From NCBI GenBank assembly GCA_003134785.1, contig PLCN01000003.1, forward strand, positions 62,001 through 126,000: 64,000 bases of DNA. The letters run 5' to 3'. The translations under genes and the position numbers were made by a program. The stretch is from Spartobacteria bacterium. Its GTDB lineage: Bacteria > Verrucomicrobiota > Verrucomicrobiia > Chthoniobacterales > UBA10450. Positions 1 through 8,905 of the stretch are shown piece after piece; position 1 is the first letter of the stretch, and each line of letters opens with the position of its first letter. The notes beneath the pieces were generated by a model, which worked only from the letters and a program-made list of their open reading frames with translations, made no database searches and had not been told where the DNA came from.

Positions 1-375
1 GCGCTCGACACTTGCAACGGCAAGTTCAAGATCTTCAGCGAGCTGCCCGGTTATTGCGGTTTCTATTTCAAAGACGATTTCGAACTTAATCCTGACGGCG
101 TCGCGAAACATTTCGTCGCGGAGAACAAACCGCGCCTCCTCGCCGTTCGCGAAGCCTTCGCCGGGTTGGATAATTTTGACGCCGCAAAACTCGAGACCGG
201 CTTGAAGGCCACGGCCGCGCAGCTCAATGTCAAAGTCGGCGCCTTAGTCCATCCCACCCGTCTCGCCGTCACCGGCACTAACGCCGGACCGAGCCTGTAT
301 CATCTGCTTGAAATTCTTGGCAAAGATAGGGTGCTCGCGCGCATTGATCGCGCTCTGAATCTGCTGCCTGGGTAG
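1..375 (+). CDS. gltX: Glutamyl-tRNA synthetase, C-terminal fragment (5' end outside window)
   Basis: Only the last 124 residues are visible, open from base 1 in frame 1. This is the C-terminal anticodon-binding region of a class I glutamyl-tRNA synthetase, which charges tRNA-Glu in the cytoplasm. The words VHPTRLAVTG and LGKDRVLARI near the end are the usual closing signature of the family; the catalytic HIGH and KMSKS motifs lie upstream of the window. The gene converges on glnS, so two related synthetases face each other. Its TAG stop lies inside the left arm of the inverted repeat at 369-506. Identity is secure from the C-terminus alone, though a GluQRS-type or tRNA-Gln-charging variant cannot be excluded without the N-terminus. 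Confidence 0.9.
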   Translation, partial: ALDTCNGKFKIFSELPGYCGFYFKDDFELNPDGVAKHFVAENKPRLLAVREAFAGLDNFDAAKLETGLKATAAQLNVKVGALVHPTRLAVTGTNAGPSLYHLLEILGKDRVLARIDRALNLLPG

Positions 376-506
376 CGCACGCGTCTCGCGTGTCTGGCGA
401 TGGCGTCTCGCCATTGCGAACTTCATCGGCGCGCCGGCAAACCCTGGAAGAAAAGTTCGTTTCGGCGAGACGCCGAAACCAGCACGCGAGACGCGTGCGC
501 TACCCA
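369..506. repeat. Intergenic inverted repeat between gltX and glnS
   Basis: The 24 bases at 369-392 are repeated exactly, as reverse complement, at 483-506. Nested inside are two shorter GC-rich hairpins: GGCGATGGCGTCTCGCC near 395-412 and CGGCGAGACGCCG near 460-475. The left edge TGGGTAG holds the TAG stop of gltX. The right edge lies 11 bases before the glnS stop. I group it with the double-hairpin family of this window because it has the same layout: a constant edge with TAG, variable palindromic cores and a position at gene ends. It may also act as a two-way terminator. Confidence 0.8.
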
Positions 507-517
507 GAAGCTCGTTT

Positions 518-2206
518 CTACCGCTTCTTAACTTCCTTTGCCCACGTGTCCTTCAACGTGATCGTGCGATTCAAGACCAGCACACCAGGCTGCGAATCGG
601 GATCGAGCGCGAAGTAGCCGAGACGCTCGAACTGATAGCGGAGGGCGGGATCGGCGTCTTTCAGCGATGGTTCGCATTTGGCGGTCACAACTTCGAGCGA
701 GTTCGGATTCACGAAGGACTTGAAGTCACCATCAGCATCGGGCTCCGGAACTGTGAAAAGCCGATCGTAAAGCCGCACTTCGGCCTCGATCGCATGCGCC
801 GCGCTCACCCAATGAATCGTGCCCTTGATTTTGCGACGCGAGGTTGCGCCACCCGTCTTGCTCTCGAGATCGGCCGAGCAACGTAATTCGATCACATTAC
901 CCGCGTCATCTTTCACGACCTCGTCGCACTTAATAATGTAGGCGTACTTAAGCCGCACTTCGCCGCCTGGCTTCAAACGAAAATATTTTGGCGGCGGAGT
1001 TTCCGCGAAATCCGCGCTCTCTATGAATAACTCGCGGCTGAACGGAATTTTGCGCGAGCCGGCCCCGGGATCTTCCGGATTATTCACCGCTTCGAGTTCC
1101 TCGATCTGACCTCCGGGATAATTCGTGATCACGATTTTGATCGGTCGAAGCACGGCAAGGCGACGGGGCGAGGTCCGATTGAATTCCTCGCGCACAGTGT
1201 GCTCGAGCACCGCGACGTCCGTCATGCTCGGATATTTCGTGATGCCGATGTTGTAGGCGAAAGAGCGCAACCCGCTGGCGGTCATGCCGCGGCGCCGGAG
1301 ACCGGAAATGGTCGGCATGCGCGGATCGTCCCAGCCGTTGACGAGCCCATCGCTCACGAGCTCCATGAGCTTGCGCTTGCTCATGACCGTGTAGGTAAGG
1401 TTCAGTCGCGCGAATTCGTATTGATGTGGCAGGGGGCGCGGCAGATCGAGCGACGCAAGCAGCCAATCATAAAGCGGCCGATGCACCTCGAACTCAAGGG
1501 TACAGATCGAATGGGTAATGCCTTCGATGTAATCGCTCAGCGTATGCGCAAAATCGTACATCGGATAAATGCGCCATGCATTGCCGGTTTGATGATGCTC
1601 CGCGTGACGGATGCGATAGAGCACCGGATCGCGCAGCCACATATTCGGCGCGCTCATGTCGATCTTTGCGCGAAGCGTGCGCGCGCCATCCGGAAATTCG
1701 CCCGCTTTCATTCGCGCGAGCAGATCGAGATTTTCCTCGGATGGGCGATTTCGAAACGGGCCCTCTTTTCCGAGCCGGCGATACTCGTCCGTTTCCTCGG
1801 GCGTCATGTCGCAAACGTAGGCGTTGCCCTTCCGCACGAGTTCGACCGCGTAATCGTAAAGCTGGCCGAAATAATCGGACGCGTAACCCGGAGCGCGACC
1901 CAGGTGCTCATTCGCCCATTCATCAATGAGCCATTTCACATCGAACATGATGGAATCGATGTATTCGGTCTCTTCCTTGGCGGGATTTGTGTCGTCCATG
2001 CGGATATTGCAGATCCCGCCAAACTCGCGCGCGATGCCGAAGTTCAGGCAAATCGATTTCGCGTGGCCGATGTGCAGATAGCCGTTCGGTTCCGGCGGAA
2101 AGCGCGTGCAAATTTTCTCATGCTTTCCGGACCGAAGATCCTCCGCCACAATGTCGCGGATAAAATCGGAAGGAGCTGCGGGCGCGTTCTCGTTAGGCGT
2201 CGTCAT
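518..2206 (-). CDS. glnS: Glutaminyl-tRNA synthetase
   Basis: A class I synthetase of 562 residues that charges tRNA-Gln with glutamine; length matches the family. The ATP-binding motif is visible as [15 protein letters not shown] with HIGH at residues 45-48. The second signature is the KMSKS variant VMSKRKL near residue 275. The catalytic half is followed by the two beta-barrel anticodon-binding domains. A direct GlnRS implies that this bacterium need not rely only on the transamidation route for Gln-tRNA. The ATG start at 2206 fits the usual short N-terminal tail before the Rossmann core. Its eighth to fifteenth coding bases include the octamer CCTAACGA, discussed as a finding. The gene is convergent with gltX and divergent from aroE. 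Confidence 0.97.
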   Translation of the reverse strand: MTTPNENAPAAPSDFIRDIVAEDLRSGKHEKICTRFPPEPNGYLHIGHAKSICLNFGIAREFGGICNIRMDDTNPAKEETEYIDSIMFDVKWLIDEWANEHLGRAPGYASDYFGQLYDYAVELVRKGNAYVCDMTPEETDEYRRLGKEGPFRNRPSEENLDLLARMKAGEFPDGARTLRAKIDMSAPNMWLRDPVLYRIRHAEHHQTGNAWRIYPMYDFAHTLSDYIEGITHSICTLEFEVHRPLYDWLLASLDLPRPLPHQYEFARLNLTYTVMSKRKLMELVSDGLVNGWDDPRMPTISGLRRRGMTASGLRSFAYNIGITKYPSMTDVAVLEHTVREEFNRTSPRRLAVLRPIKIVITNYPGGQIEELEAVNNPEDPGAGSRKIPFSRELFIESADFAETPPPKYFRLKPGGEVRLKYAYIIKCDEVVKDDAGNVIELRCSADLESKTGGATSRRKIKGTIHWVSAAHAIEAEVRLYDRLFTVPEPDADGDFKSFVNPNSLEVVTAKCEPSLKDADPALRYQFERLGYFALDPDSQPGVLVLNRTITLKDTWAKEVKKR

Positions 2207-2302
2207 TCTCGTGCGCGACAGTAGCAGACGAACGCGACTAGAGACAAGGAGAGGCGCTTTCCTTGCGAAGCCTGCAGCCTTCTCGACTGTATCGGAAGAA
2301 TC

Positions 2303-3217
2303 GTGAAAGAGATCTACACGCTGAAGGATTTGCAGGACTGGCCTCGGCCTCAGAAAAAATCTGTTCCGCCCATCCGTCTTGGGATCCTAGGCGATCCCGT
2401 GGCACACTCGCTTTCGCCGCAAATGCAAAACGCCGGGCTGGAGAGCTGCGGCCTCAAGCTACGTTATGCGCGATTCGAAATCGATTCGGGTGAGTTGCCA
2501 ACCGCGCTCGATTTATTGAGAAAGCTGGATTTTGCCGGCGTCAATTTGACGGTCCCGCACAAGATCGCGGCGCTGGAGTTTATGGACGATGTCGATGAAC
2601 ACGCCCGGCAAATCGGCGCCGTGAACACCATCAAGATCGACGATGGAAAATTGCGCGGGTTCAACACGGATGGAAAAGGATTCTCCCGCGCGATTCGCGA
2701 GGAATTCTCCGTCGATCTGCGCGATCTGCGGGTGCTGGTCCTTGGCGCGGGCGGCGCGGCTCGGGCGATTGCGTTGCAATGCGCGAAAGAGAATTGCGAG
2801 CGGCTCGTCATCGCAAACCGCACCATCGAAAAAGCCGGCGACCTGGCGAAGGAACTCCGCGACTTTTTCGCCGGACCCAAAGTGTTTGGACCGGTGCCGC
2901 GCTTGCAAGCGATTCCATGGGAAGAGAGCGCCTTCCGGTTTCAAATTGCGAATATCGATCTCGTCGTCAACACGACCTCGGTCGGATTGAATCGCGCGGA
3001 CGCATCCCCCATTCCGGCGCGCTTGCTCGCGCCGCATTTGATGATTTACGACACGATCTATTCCAGCGTGCGGACACCGTTCGTTTCCGCCGCGCTGGAA
3101 TCCGGCGCGCGCGGCGCGAATGGATTGTCGATGTTGTTGCATCAAGGCGCGCTCGCGTTCGAGATTTGGTTTGAGCGCGAAGCTCCTCTCGATGCGATGC
3201 GCGCCGCGCTCCTGTAG
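2303..3217 (+). CDS. aroE: Shikimate dehydrogenase
   Basis: NADP-dependent reduction of 3-dehydroshikimate to shikimate in aromatic amino acid synthesis. The 304-residue protein has the substrate-binding N-terminal half with [16 protein letters not shown] (residues about 29-44), NLTVPHK with the catalytic Lys, and GAVNTI. The NADP Rossmann half shows [11 protein letters not shown] and NRTIEKA. The C-terminal region has NTTSVGL and [17 protein letters not shown]. One oddity is Gln in QMQNAG where the family usually has His. The start is GTG at 2303; about 20 residues precede the core, slightly longer than usual, and no better start is obvious. Its TAG stop is the TAG in the left edge of the repeat element at 3212-3290. 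Confidence 0.95.
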   Translation: MKEIYTLKDLQDWPRPQKKSVPPIRLGILGDPVAHSLSPQMQNAGLESCGLKLRYARFEIDSGELPTALDLLRKLDFAGVNLTVPHKIAALEFMDDVDEHARQIGAVNTIKIDDGKLRGFNTDGKGFSRAIREEFSVDLRDLRVLVLGAGGAARAIALQCAKENCERLVIANRTIEKAGDLAKELRDFFAGPKVFGPVPRLQAIPWEESAFRFQIANIDLVVNTTSVGLNRADASPIPARLLAPHLMIYDTIYSSVRTPFVSAALESGARGANGLSMLLHQGALAFEIWFEREAPLDAMRAALL

Positions 3218-3290
3218 CCGCTTCGCTATGCGAAGCGCGAGGGGCGGTGTGTCAGTTGCACCGGCGTCGCCCACAGGGTGATGGCTACAG
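3212..3290. repeat. Double-ended palindromic element with stop codons of aroE and proC
   Basis: The left part, 3212-3237, starts CTGTAG and forms the hairpin CCGCTTCGC-TAT-GCGAAGCG. The right edge, 3285-3290, is CTACAG, the complement of the left edge. The same 26 bases as the left part occur in reverse orientation at 21092-21117. The TAG of the left edge is the stop codon of aroE and the TAG on the opposite strand in the right edge is the stop codon of proC, so the element exactly fills the gap between two convergent genes. Confidence 0.85.
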
Positions 3291-4118
3291 ATTTTCCTGC
3301 GCCATCTCTTGCCCGCGTTTCGTTGCGGCCTCAATTGCCGCGATCAAGCCTTCGGAAGTCTTGAGTTCATTCATCGCGGCGAGGCCGGCGGCCGTCGTGC
3401 CACCCGGCGTCACCACCATCCTGCGTAATTCCTCCGGCGAAAGTTTCGTTTCACTGGCGAGTTGCGCGGCGCCCAGCACGGTCTGCGTTGCGAGCGTCAA
3501 CGCGATGTCACCGGCGAGCCCCATTTTCTTCCCGCCTTCAGCGAACGCTTCGATCACCGTGTAAACGAAAGCCGGGCCGCTACCACTGAGCGCCGTCACC
3601 GCATCGATTTGCGCTTCGTCGACTTCCACAACAGCGCCAATCGCACTGAAGAGCCTTCGCGCCAGATCGACATCTTCATCTCGCGTACGTGAGCCGCGCG
3701 CCAGTGCAGTCGCCGCCCGGCAGATCGCCGAAGGCGTGTTGGTCAGCGCACGCATAAAACGCGCTGGGGCGCTCGTCGCCATCGCTTCGAGGCGAATGCC
3801 CGCCGCAAGCGAAATGACGAATTTATCCTTCAGGACAGGGGCGAGACCGCGCACCACCTGCAAGACCACCGCCGGTTTAACGCCGATCAAAATCGTGTCG
3901 GCAAACTCAGCCACCTCGGTGTTCTCCGCGGTCACCGAGATTCCCACTTCGTCGCGCAATGCCGCACGAAGAGTGTCGTTCGGCTCGCCGGCGATAATTT
4001 CTCCCGGCGCACAAAATTCTGCGCGCAGCAGTCCTCGAATGACCGAACCAGCAAGCTTCCCCGCCCCAATAAAGCCGAGGCGGTAGCGACGAGCGGGTGT
4101 TTGTAAATCAGCGTTGAT
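3285..4118 (-). CDS. proC: Pyrroline-5-carboxylate reductase, start codon unclear
   Basis: Last step of proline synthesis: NAD(P)H-dependent reduction of pyrroline-5-carboxylate. The N-terminal nucleotide motif reads LGFIGAGKLAGSVIRGL, followed by ILIGVKPAVV, LAAGI, and the C-terminal substrate region ALSGSGPAFVYTVIEAF and VVTPGGTTAAGL, all typical. Length is about 277 residues if the start is near 4118. The frame is open from the stop at 4128-4130, but between it and the glycine motif there is no ATG, GTG or TTG; the ATC at 4118-4116 is the most plausible position by length. A start at 3959 (TTG) would remove the nucleotide-binding motif and is unlikely. The gene is divergent from nadA with almost no gap. 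The function is secure and the start is not. Confidence 0.88.
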   Translation of the reverse strand: MNADLQTPARRYRLGFIGAGKLAGSVIRGLLRAEFCAPGEIIAGEPNDTLRAALRDEVGISVTAENTEVAEFADTILIGVKPAVVLQVVRGLAPVLKDKFVISLAAGIRLEAMATSAPARFMRALTNTPSAICRAATALARGSRTRDEDVDLARRLFSAIGAVVEVDEAQIDAVTALSGSGPAFVYTVIEAFAEGGKKMGLAGDIALTLATQTVLGAAQLASETKLSPEELRRMVVTPGGTTAAGLAAMNELKTSEGLIAAIEAATKRGQEMAQENL

Positions 4119-4134
4119 CCGACGATATTAACCG

Positions 4135-5094
4135 ATGGTAAGCAGTGGTGTAAACTTTGGTCTCGCCGGGATTGATCTCGCGGAAGAGATCGCCGAGCTG
4201 AAGCGGGAGAGGAATGCAGTCATCCTCGCGCACAACTACCAGGTGCCGGAGATTCAGGACCTCGCCGACTACGTGGGAGATTCGCTCGGCCTGAGCTATC
4301 AGGCGGCGAAAACCGACGCCGAGGTGATCCTTTTCTGCGGGGTCCATTTCATGGCCGAGACCGCGAAAATCATCAACCCGGCCAAGCGGGTCTTGCTGCC
4401 CGATCTCGACGCCGGCTGTTCGCTTTCGGAATCATGCCCGCCGGAAAAGTTGAAGGCGTATCTCGATCAACACGCGGACAAAAATTATTACGTCATTGCC
4501 TACATCAATTGCAGCGCGGGGGTGAAGGCGCTTTCCGATGTGATTTGCACCAGTGGCAATGCTGAAAAAATCGTGCGCAGCGCGCCGCCCGATCGAAACA
4601 TACTTTTTGTCCCCGACCAAAATCTCGGCGCGTGGGTGATCGAGCGGACGGGACGGCCGATGGATCTTTGGCAGGGAAACTGTTACGTGCACGTGGAGTT
4701 CACCGCGCGCAGCATCGGCAGAATCCGCGAAGAATATCCCGACGCTCCGGTCGTGGCTCATCCGGAATGTCCGTACGCCGTTCGTCTGCTCGCGGATGAA
4801 GTTTGCTCGACCGAAAAGATGGTTTCGTTTTGCCGGGAATCCCCTGCGCGCGAGATCATCGTCGTGACCGAGGCGGGGATGCTGCATCGGTTGCACAAGG
4901 AAATTCCGGGAAAGAAATTCATTCCTGGCCCAACGGAGCGTTGCGCCTGCGCGGAATGCCGGTTCATGAAAATGAACACACTCGAGAAGGTCCATGCCGC
5001 ACTCTTGAACATGACGCCGGAAATCACTTTGCCCGAACCCCTGCGAAAACGCGCCGAAGCGCCGATCCTGCGCATGCTCGAACTGAGCAGGTAG
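4135..5094 (+). CDS. nadA: Quinolinate synthase
   Basis: Condenses iminoaspartate with dihydroxyacetone phosphate to quinolinate, the second step of de novo NAD synthesis. The 319-residue protein has the expected threefold domain layout and the three conserved cysteines that hold the 4Fe-4S cluster: in INCSAGVKA, in HPECPYAV and in TERCACAECRF. Other family words are LAHNYQVPEIQDLADYVGDS and DAGCSLSESCP. The ATG at 4135 is the first in frame and fits the usual N-terminus. No nadB or nadC is next to it. It stops one base before the repeat element at 5095-5173. Confidence 0.96.
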   Translation: MVSSGVNFGLAGIDLAEEIAELKRERNAVILAHNYQVPEIQDLADYVGDSLGLSYQAAKTDAEVILFCGVHFMAETAKIINPAKRVLLPDLDAGCSLSESCPPEKLKAYLDQHADKNYYVIAYINCSAGVKALSDVICTSGNAEKIVRSAPPDRNILFVPDQNLGAWVIERTGRPMDLWQGNCYVHVEFTARSIGRIREEYPDAPVVAHPECPYAVRLLADEVCSTEKMVSFCRESPAREIIVVTEAGMLHRLHKEIPGKKFIPGPTERCACAECRFMKMNTLEKVHAALLNMTPEITLPEPLRKRAEAPILRMLELSR

Positions 5095-5173
5095 CTGCAG
5101 CCGCTTCGCTGCGCGAAGCGTGAGCTCGACGTGCGAATTCAAAACCGCGCCGCGCACAGCGCGGCGGCTACAG
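5095..5173. repeat. Double-hairpin intergenic element after nadA
   Basis: Left hairpin 5095-5120: CTGCAG followed by CCGCTTCGC-TGC-GCGAAGCG, which differs from the copy at 3212 in three bases. Right hairpin near 5145-5173: a different GC core, CCGCGC...GCGCGG, closed by GGCTACAG. So the outer edges are constant and the right core has changed. The element begins one base after the TAG stop of nadA. Confidence 0.8.
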
Positions 5174-5217
5174 TTGCCACTTGTCACTCGTGGCTTTTCC
5201 CTCTTCACTTCTGCGCG

Positions 5218-6459
5218 ATGCAGCGACCCACCATCTGGCTCATGCTTGTGGTCCTGTTGCTCGGAGTGCTCTTTCTCCGCGAACCGCGCCTGGAGCAATC
5301 CGAGGATTTTTTCCTGCGCTGGCTCTTGAAAAATTCCGACCCGCACGGTCCGATGGCGCCGCTGACGGTGGTCGAGATCGGTCATGATGCCGTCATGGAA
5401 CGTGAGCCGCTGAAAGATTCAGCCGAGACCTCGCCTCACTCGGGAGGCAGCGTGATCTCGCCTTTGGAGTTCGCGCTTTTCCTTCAGTCAGCGCTCGAGT
5501 TTCAGCCTACCGTCGTGGCCTTCGAGAATATCTTGAAATGGCGTGAGCGCGACAAGGACCAGGAGCAGGTTTTCATCGATCAGGCGATGCGCGTGCCGAA
5601 GTTGCTGCTCGCCGCGGAACTAACGACGACGCCCGATCCGGATTCGCCCGGTCCGGAAATTCAGGGCTTCACCCAGGTGACGGGAAAGCGCGGCGATCTG
5701 GTCGAGTTTTCTGGAATCGGACGCCAACCCGGGGAAGAAATGCGTCTCATTGCGACCGCCGGGTTCATCAATCTCCCCGACGAAATCGCGGATGGAATCC
5801 ACGTCCCGCTTCTCTTCCGCTATCGCGGCGAAGTGATCCCCTCGTTCACGTTCGAAGCGATTCTGCTTTGGCTGAGCGTGACGCCGGCGGAGGTAACCAT
5901 CGACCTCGGCTCCAATATTTCCCTGCCGCAGGGACGCAAGATTCCGATTCGCGCGGATGGCACGATCCTGATTTCTCCCAATGCGGGCAAAAAGGCGCGT
6001 CATCTCAGGCTGAACGAACTGCTGCTGGCCGCGCAGCAACATGACGCCGGAAAGGAGAGCCCGGACGTCGCCTCGATGCGCAATCAAATCGTGCTGGCGC
6101 GGACGCCGTCGAACCCTCTTTCACCGCCGGATATTTTCGCGGCGACGCTGGCGACGATTCAAACCAACGCCTATGTCCGTCGCGTCAGTTGGATTTTTGA
6201 TTGCGTGGTCCTTTTGATCGCGGCTGCCGTAATCGGAATCCTGCGAAACCTTCCCCGGGTGGATCTGGTGCTGGGCGCGATCGCATTTACTGCGGCGTAT
6301 TGCCTCATCGCGCTGGCGATTGTTTCCCGTTGGCTGATCTGGCTTCCGGGCGTGCTGCCGCTCGGCGCCCTCTGGATGCTGGTCGTAATCGCCGTCGCAA
6401 CGCACCGCTATCGCGCCCAACGGCCGAACGCCACCACGATTCCGCCGGCTATTCCTTGA
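5218..6459 (+). CDS. CHASE2-like sensor-type membrane protein without output domain
   Basis: A 413-residue protein with an N-terminal membrane segment (TIWLMLVVLLLGVLF, residues about 5-19), a long extracytoplasmic stretch of about 300 residues, and three membrane helices near the C-terminus (residues about 320-400). The pattern, with VVEIGHDAV early, FENILKWRERD in the middle and RVSWIFDCVVLLIAAAVIG before the helices, is that of CHASE2 domains, which normally sense an unknown periplasmic signal and feed a cyclase, kinase or phosphatase. Here the protein ends 15 to 20 residues after the last helix, so no catalytic part is attached. ATG 5218 is preferred to an in-frame start at 5131 because the latter would translate the repeat element. 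The family call is moderate. Confidence 0.65.
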   Translation: MQRPTIWLMLVVLLLGVLFLREPRLEQSEDFFLRWLLKNSDPHGPMAPLTVVEIGHDAVMEREPLKDSAETSPHSGGSVISPLEFALFLQSALEFQPTVVAFENILKWRERDKDQEQVFIDQAMRVPKLLLAAELTTTPDPDSPGPEIQGFTQVTGKRGDLVEFSGIGRQPGEEMRLIATAGFINLPDEIADGIHVPLLFRYRGEVIPSFTFEAILLWLSVTPAEVTIDLGSNISLPQGRKIPIRADGTILISPNAGKKARHLRLNELLLAAQQHDAGKESPDVASMRNQIVLARTPSNPLSPPDIFAATLATIQTNAYVRRVSWIFDCVVLLIAAAVIGILRNLPRVDLVLGAIAFTAAYCLIALAIVSRWLIWLPGVLPLGALWMLVVIAVATHRYRAQRPNATTIPPAIP

Positions 6460-6488
6460 TTGCGTCGTCGACTTTGCGCGAGAACACA

Positions 6489-7532
6489 ATGAGCGACCAG
6501 GCGAAACAAATCGAAGAACGAATCGATCGGCTGCACGCGCGCGGGCTGGTCGATCTTCACTTCGATCTGCTGATGGATCTTTACGAAAAGCGCGACCGCC
6601 CGAAGGTGCTGGCGACGGAGTTTCTGCCGGAATTCGAGGCGGGCAATATCGCCGTTCTCGGCGCGGCAATTTATCTCGAAGACCGTTACCTGCCGGAAAT
6701 GGCTTTGCGGGTCGCGCTCGATCAAATCGCGCGGCTTTACGCAGAAGTCGAAAAGTCCGCTCGGTTCGCCCTCTGCAAAAGCCATCAGGAAATTCTGCGC
6801 GCGCGCGAGGCCGGCCGGATCGCGCTTCTCATTACGATGGAAGGCGTAGAGCCGCTCGGAACGGATCTCGATCTTCTGCGCGTCTTTTTTGAACTCGGTG
6901 TGCGCGCCATCGGACTCACTCATGTCCGACGCAATGCCGCCGGTTCCGGGGGAGTTTTCGCGGCGAGCGGTTCGTCACCTGATGGTTTGACGAGCTTCGG
7001 ACGCGATCTGGTTCAGGCCTGCGAAGCGCTCGGCATTATGGTCGATCTCGCTCACATCAATCCGGCGGGCTTCGACGAAATTTTCGCGCTGACCGCCAAG
7101 CCGCTCATTGTGTCGCACACCAACGCGCGCCGGTACCACGACCTCGAGCGCAACATCAGCGACGAGCAAATCAAGATGGTGGGCGCTCGCGGCGGCGTGA
7201 TCGGGATCAACGCGGTCCTCGTAAGCCCGCGCCAGGAAGAGGCGACGCTCGACCGCTATGTCGATCACATCGAACATGTCGCTGGGCTGATTGGCATCGA
7301 GGGCGTGGGAATCGGCTTCGATTTCTTCGAATTTCTTTACCGGCAGCGGTCTGAATCCGCGCAGCAGGAATTAGCCGCAAAGCTCACGAGACCATATTTC
7401 ATCCCCGGCCTAACGAATCATTCGCACGCCCGGAATCTTACCCGCAAACTGATCGAGCGCGGATTCAGCGACGATCACATCGAAAGAATCCTCTTCGGAA
7501 ATTGGATGCGAATTTTCGCTCAGCTGCTTTGA
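6489..7532 (+). CDS. Membrane-dipeptidase family hydrolase (peptidase M19)
   Basis: A 347-residue zinc amidohydrolase-fold peptidase of the renal dipeptidase family, expected to cleave dipeptides. Metal and active-site words in order: LVDLHFDLLMD (DxHxD), TMEGVEPLG (the EG motif), RAIGLTHVRRNAAG, LAHINPAGFDEI, IVSHTNARRYHDLERN (SHxNxR), and GIGFDFFEF near the position of the usual GSDFDG. It ends with FGNWMRIF, like the GNxLR motif of the family. No signal peptide is seen, so it is probably cytoplasmic. ATG 6489 is preferred to earlier in-frame starts that lie inside the preceding gene. Its TGA overlaps the TTG start of the next gene, which suggests cotranslation. Confidence 0.88.
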   Translation: MSDQAKQIEERIDRLHARGLVDLHFDLLMDLYEKRDRPKVLATEFLPEFEAGNIAVLGAAIYLEDRYLPEMALRVALDQIARLYAEVEKSARFALCKSHQEILRAREAGRIALLITMEGVEPLGTDLDLLRVFFELGVRAIGLTHVRRNAAGSGGVFAASGSSPDGLTSFGRDLVQACEALGIMVDLAHINPAGFDEIFALTAKPLIVSHTNARRYHDLERNISDEQIKMVGARGGVIGINAVLVSPRQEEATLDRYVDHIEHVAGLIGIEGVGIGFDFFEFLYRQRSESAQQELAAKLTRPYFIPGLTNHSHARNLTRKLIERGFSDDHIERILFGNWMRIFAQLL

Positions 7533-8905
7533 AGTTCATCAATCTCACCCGCCGCACCGAGATCGGCGCCAACAGTTACTACCTCGAGCTGGCCGGTCAG
7601 CGGCTCGTGCTCGATTGCGGAATGCACCCGAAGGAGGAAGGCGAAGAGGCGTTGCCGAACTTTCGCGCGCTCGGCGATCGTCCGCTTGATGGGATCGTCA
7701 TTTCGCATTCGCATCTCGATCACATCGGCACGTTGCCCGTCTTGATGCGACGCCAACCCGAGGCGCGCATCTTCATGACGGAAGCGACCGCGGAAATCGG
7801 GAGCTTGCTCCTGCACAACTCGGTCAATGTGATGACGCGGCAACGCGAGGAGATCGGCGCCGCGACGTACCCGCTCTACACTCATCGTGAAACCGATCGC
7901 GCGACGGATCGCTGGCGATCGTCTCCGTGGCGCCAGCCGTTTACGCTCGCGGGCGAGCGCGCCGCGCCGCGCGAGGAAGGCGGTCTCACGGTCGAGTTCG
8001 TGGACGCGGGGCATGTGCTCGGGGCCGCGGGCGTTATCCTCCGCGCGGAAGGGCGTACGATTTTTTATAGCGGTGACGTCAACTTCGACGACCAAACGAT
8101 CACGAAAGGCGCCGTCTTTCCCGAGTCGGGCGTTGATGTCTTGATCATCGAGACGACGCGTGGCGACAGTCCGTTGCCCGACGGCTTCACTCGTGCTGGC
8201 GAGGAGCTTCGCCTGGCCGCGGCGATCGATCGCGCCTTCAAACGCGGCGGCTGCATCCTGATGCCGGTGTTTGCATTGGGCAAAACGCAGGAAGCCCTCG
8301 CCATGTTCTACAAATTCCGGCGAGAGAAATTGCTGGGAGAATTTCCCATCTACATCGGGGGACTGAGCACCAAGATGACGGAGGTGTATGATCGGCGCGC
8401 GCTCACGACGCGCCGGCTGCTGCCTCGTCTTCAGTTGCTCGAAGAAGTCGCGCCCTTCGTCTTGAACGGCCAGAACATTCACGAATCCGCCGCGCGCGCT
8501 GGGAGAATCTACGCGCTCTCGAGCGGGATGATGACGCCGAAAACGCTTTCGAATATTTTCGCACGTCGCGTCCTGGAAAATCCGCAGCACTCGATTTTCT
8601 TTGTCGGCTACGCCGATCCGGAATCGCCCGCCGGCATTCTCAAGACGGTACAGCCCGGTGATTTGGTTTCGCTCGATCCGGACGAACCCGCGCAGCCGTT
8701 GCGCTGCGAGATCGAGCAATTCCAATTCAGCGCGCACGCGTCGCGCGAATCGATCGTGCGGTATGTGAAACAACTCGCGCCGAAGAAAATCGTGCTCGTG
8801 CATGGCGACGCGCCGGCCGTGGAATGGACTCGCGCCACGCTGGCTGCGGAGTTGCCGGGATCGGAAGTGATCGTGCCCACGCCGGGGGTGGAGATGGAAT
8901 TATGA
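7529..8905 (+). CDS. MBL-fold metallo-hydrolase with beta-CASP domain (CPSF73/RNase-like)
   Basis: About 458 residues. The metallo-beta-lactamase core shows the zinc motif SHSHLDHIG, then VDAGHVLGAAGV and FYSGDVNF, followed by a beta-CASP insert with MPVFALGKTQE and SSGMMTPKT, and the closing histidine motifs FSAHAS and LVHGD. This set is typical of nucleases acting on RNA, such as CPSF73-like and RNase J-like enzymes, although the bacterial homologues often lack proven substrates. The TTG at 7529 overlaps the TGA of the dipeptidase gene and gives an N-terminus starting directly at the first beta strand; a TTG at 7502 is possible but sits inside the upstream gene. Confidence 0.88.
   Translation: MKFINLTRRTEIGANSYYLELAGQRLVLDCGMHPKEEGEEALPNFRALGDRPLDGIVISHSHLDHIGTLPVLMRRQPEARIFMTEATAEIGSLLLHNSVNVMTRQREEIGAATYPLYTHRETDRATDRWRSSPWRQPFTLAGERAAPREEGGLTVEFVDAGHVLGAAGVILRAEGRTIFYSGDVNFDDQTITKGAVFPESGVDVLIIETTRGDSPLPDGFTRAGEELRLAAAIDRAFKRGGCILMPVFALGKTQEALAMFYKFRREKLLGEFPIYIGGLSTKMTEVYDRRALTTRRLLPRLQLLEEVAPFVLNGQNIHESAARAGRIYALSSGMMTPKTLSNIFARRVLENPQHSIFFVGYADPESPAGILKTVQPGDLVSLDPDEPAQPLRCEIEQFQFSAHASRESIVRYVKQLAPKKIVLVHGDAPAVEWTRATLAAELPGSEVIVPTPGVEMEL

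Noticed and set aside
1199-2224. A 341-codon plus-strand frame opposite glnS
   Set aside because: Entirely antisense to glnS; no ribosome binding site or domain.
5131-5217. N-terminal extension of the CHASE2-like gene from 5131
   Set aside because: It would translate the right hairpin of the repeat element, and the ATG at 5218 is followed at once by the first membrane helix.
7520-8803. A 427-codon minus-strand frame opposite the MBL-fold gene
   Set aside because: Contained in a well-supported gene; composition is Arg/His-rich and without motifs.
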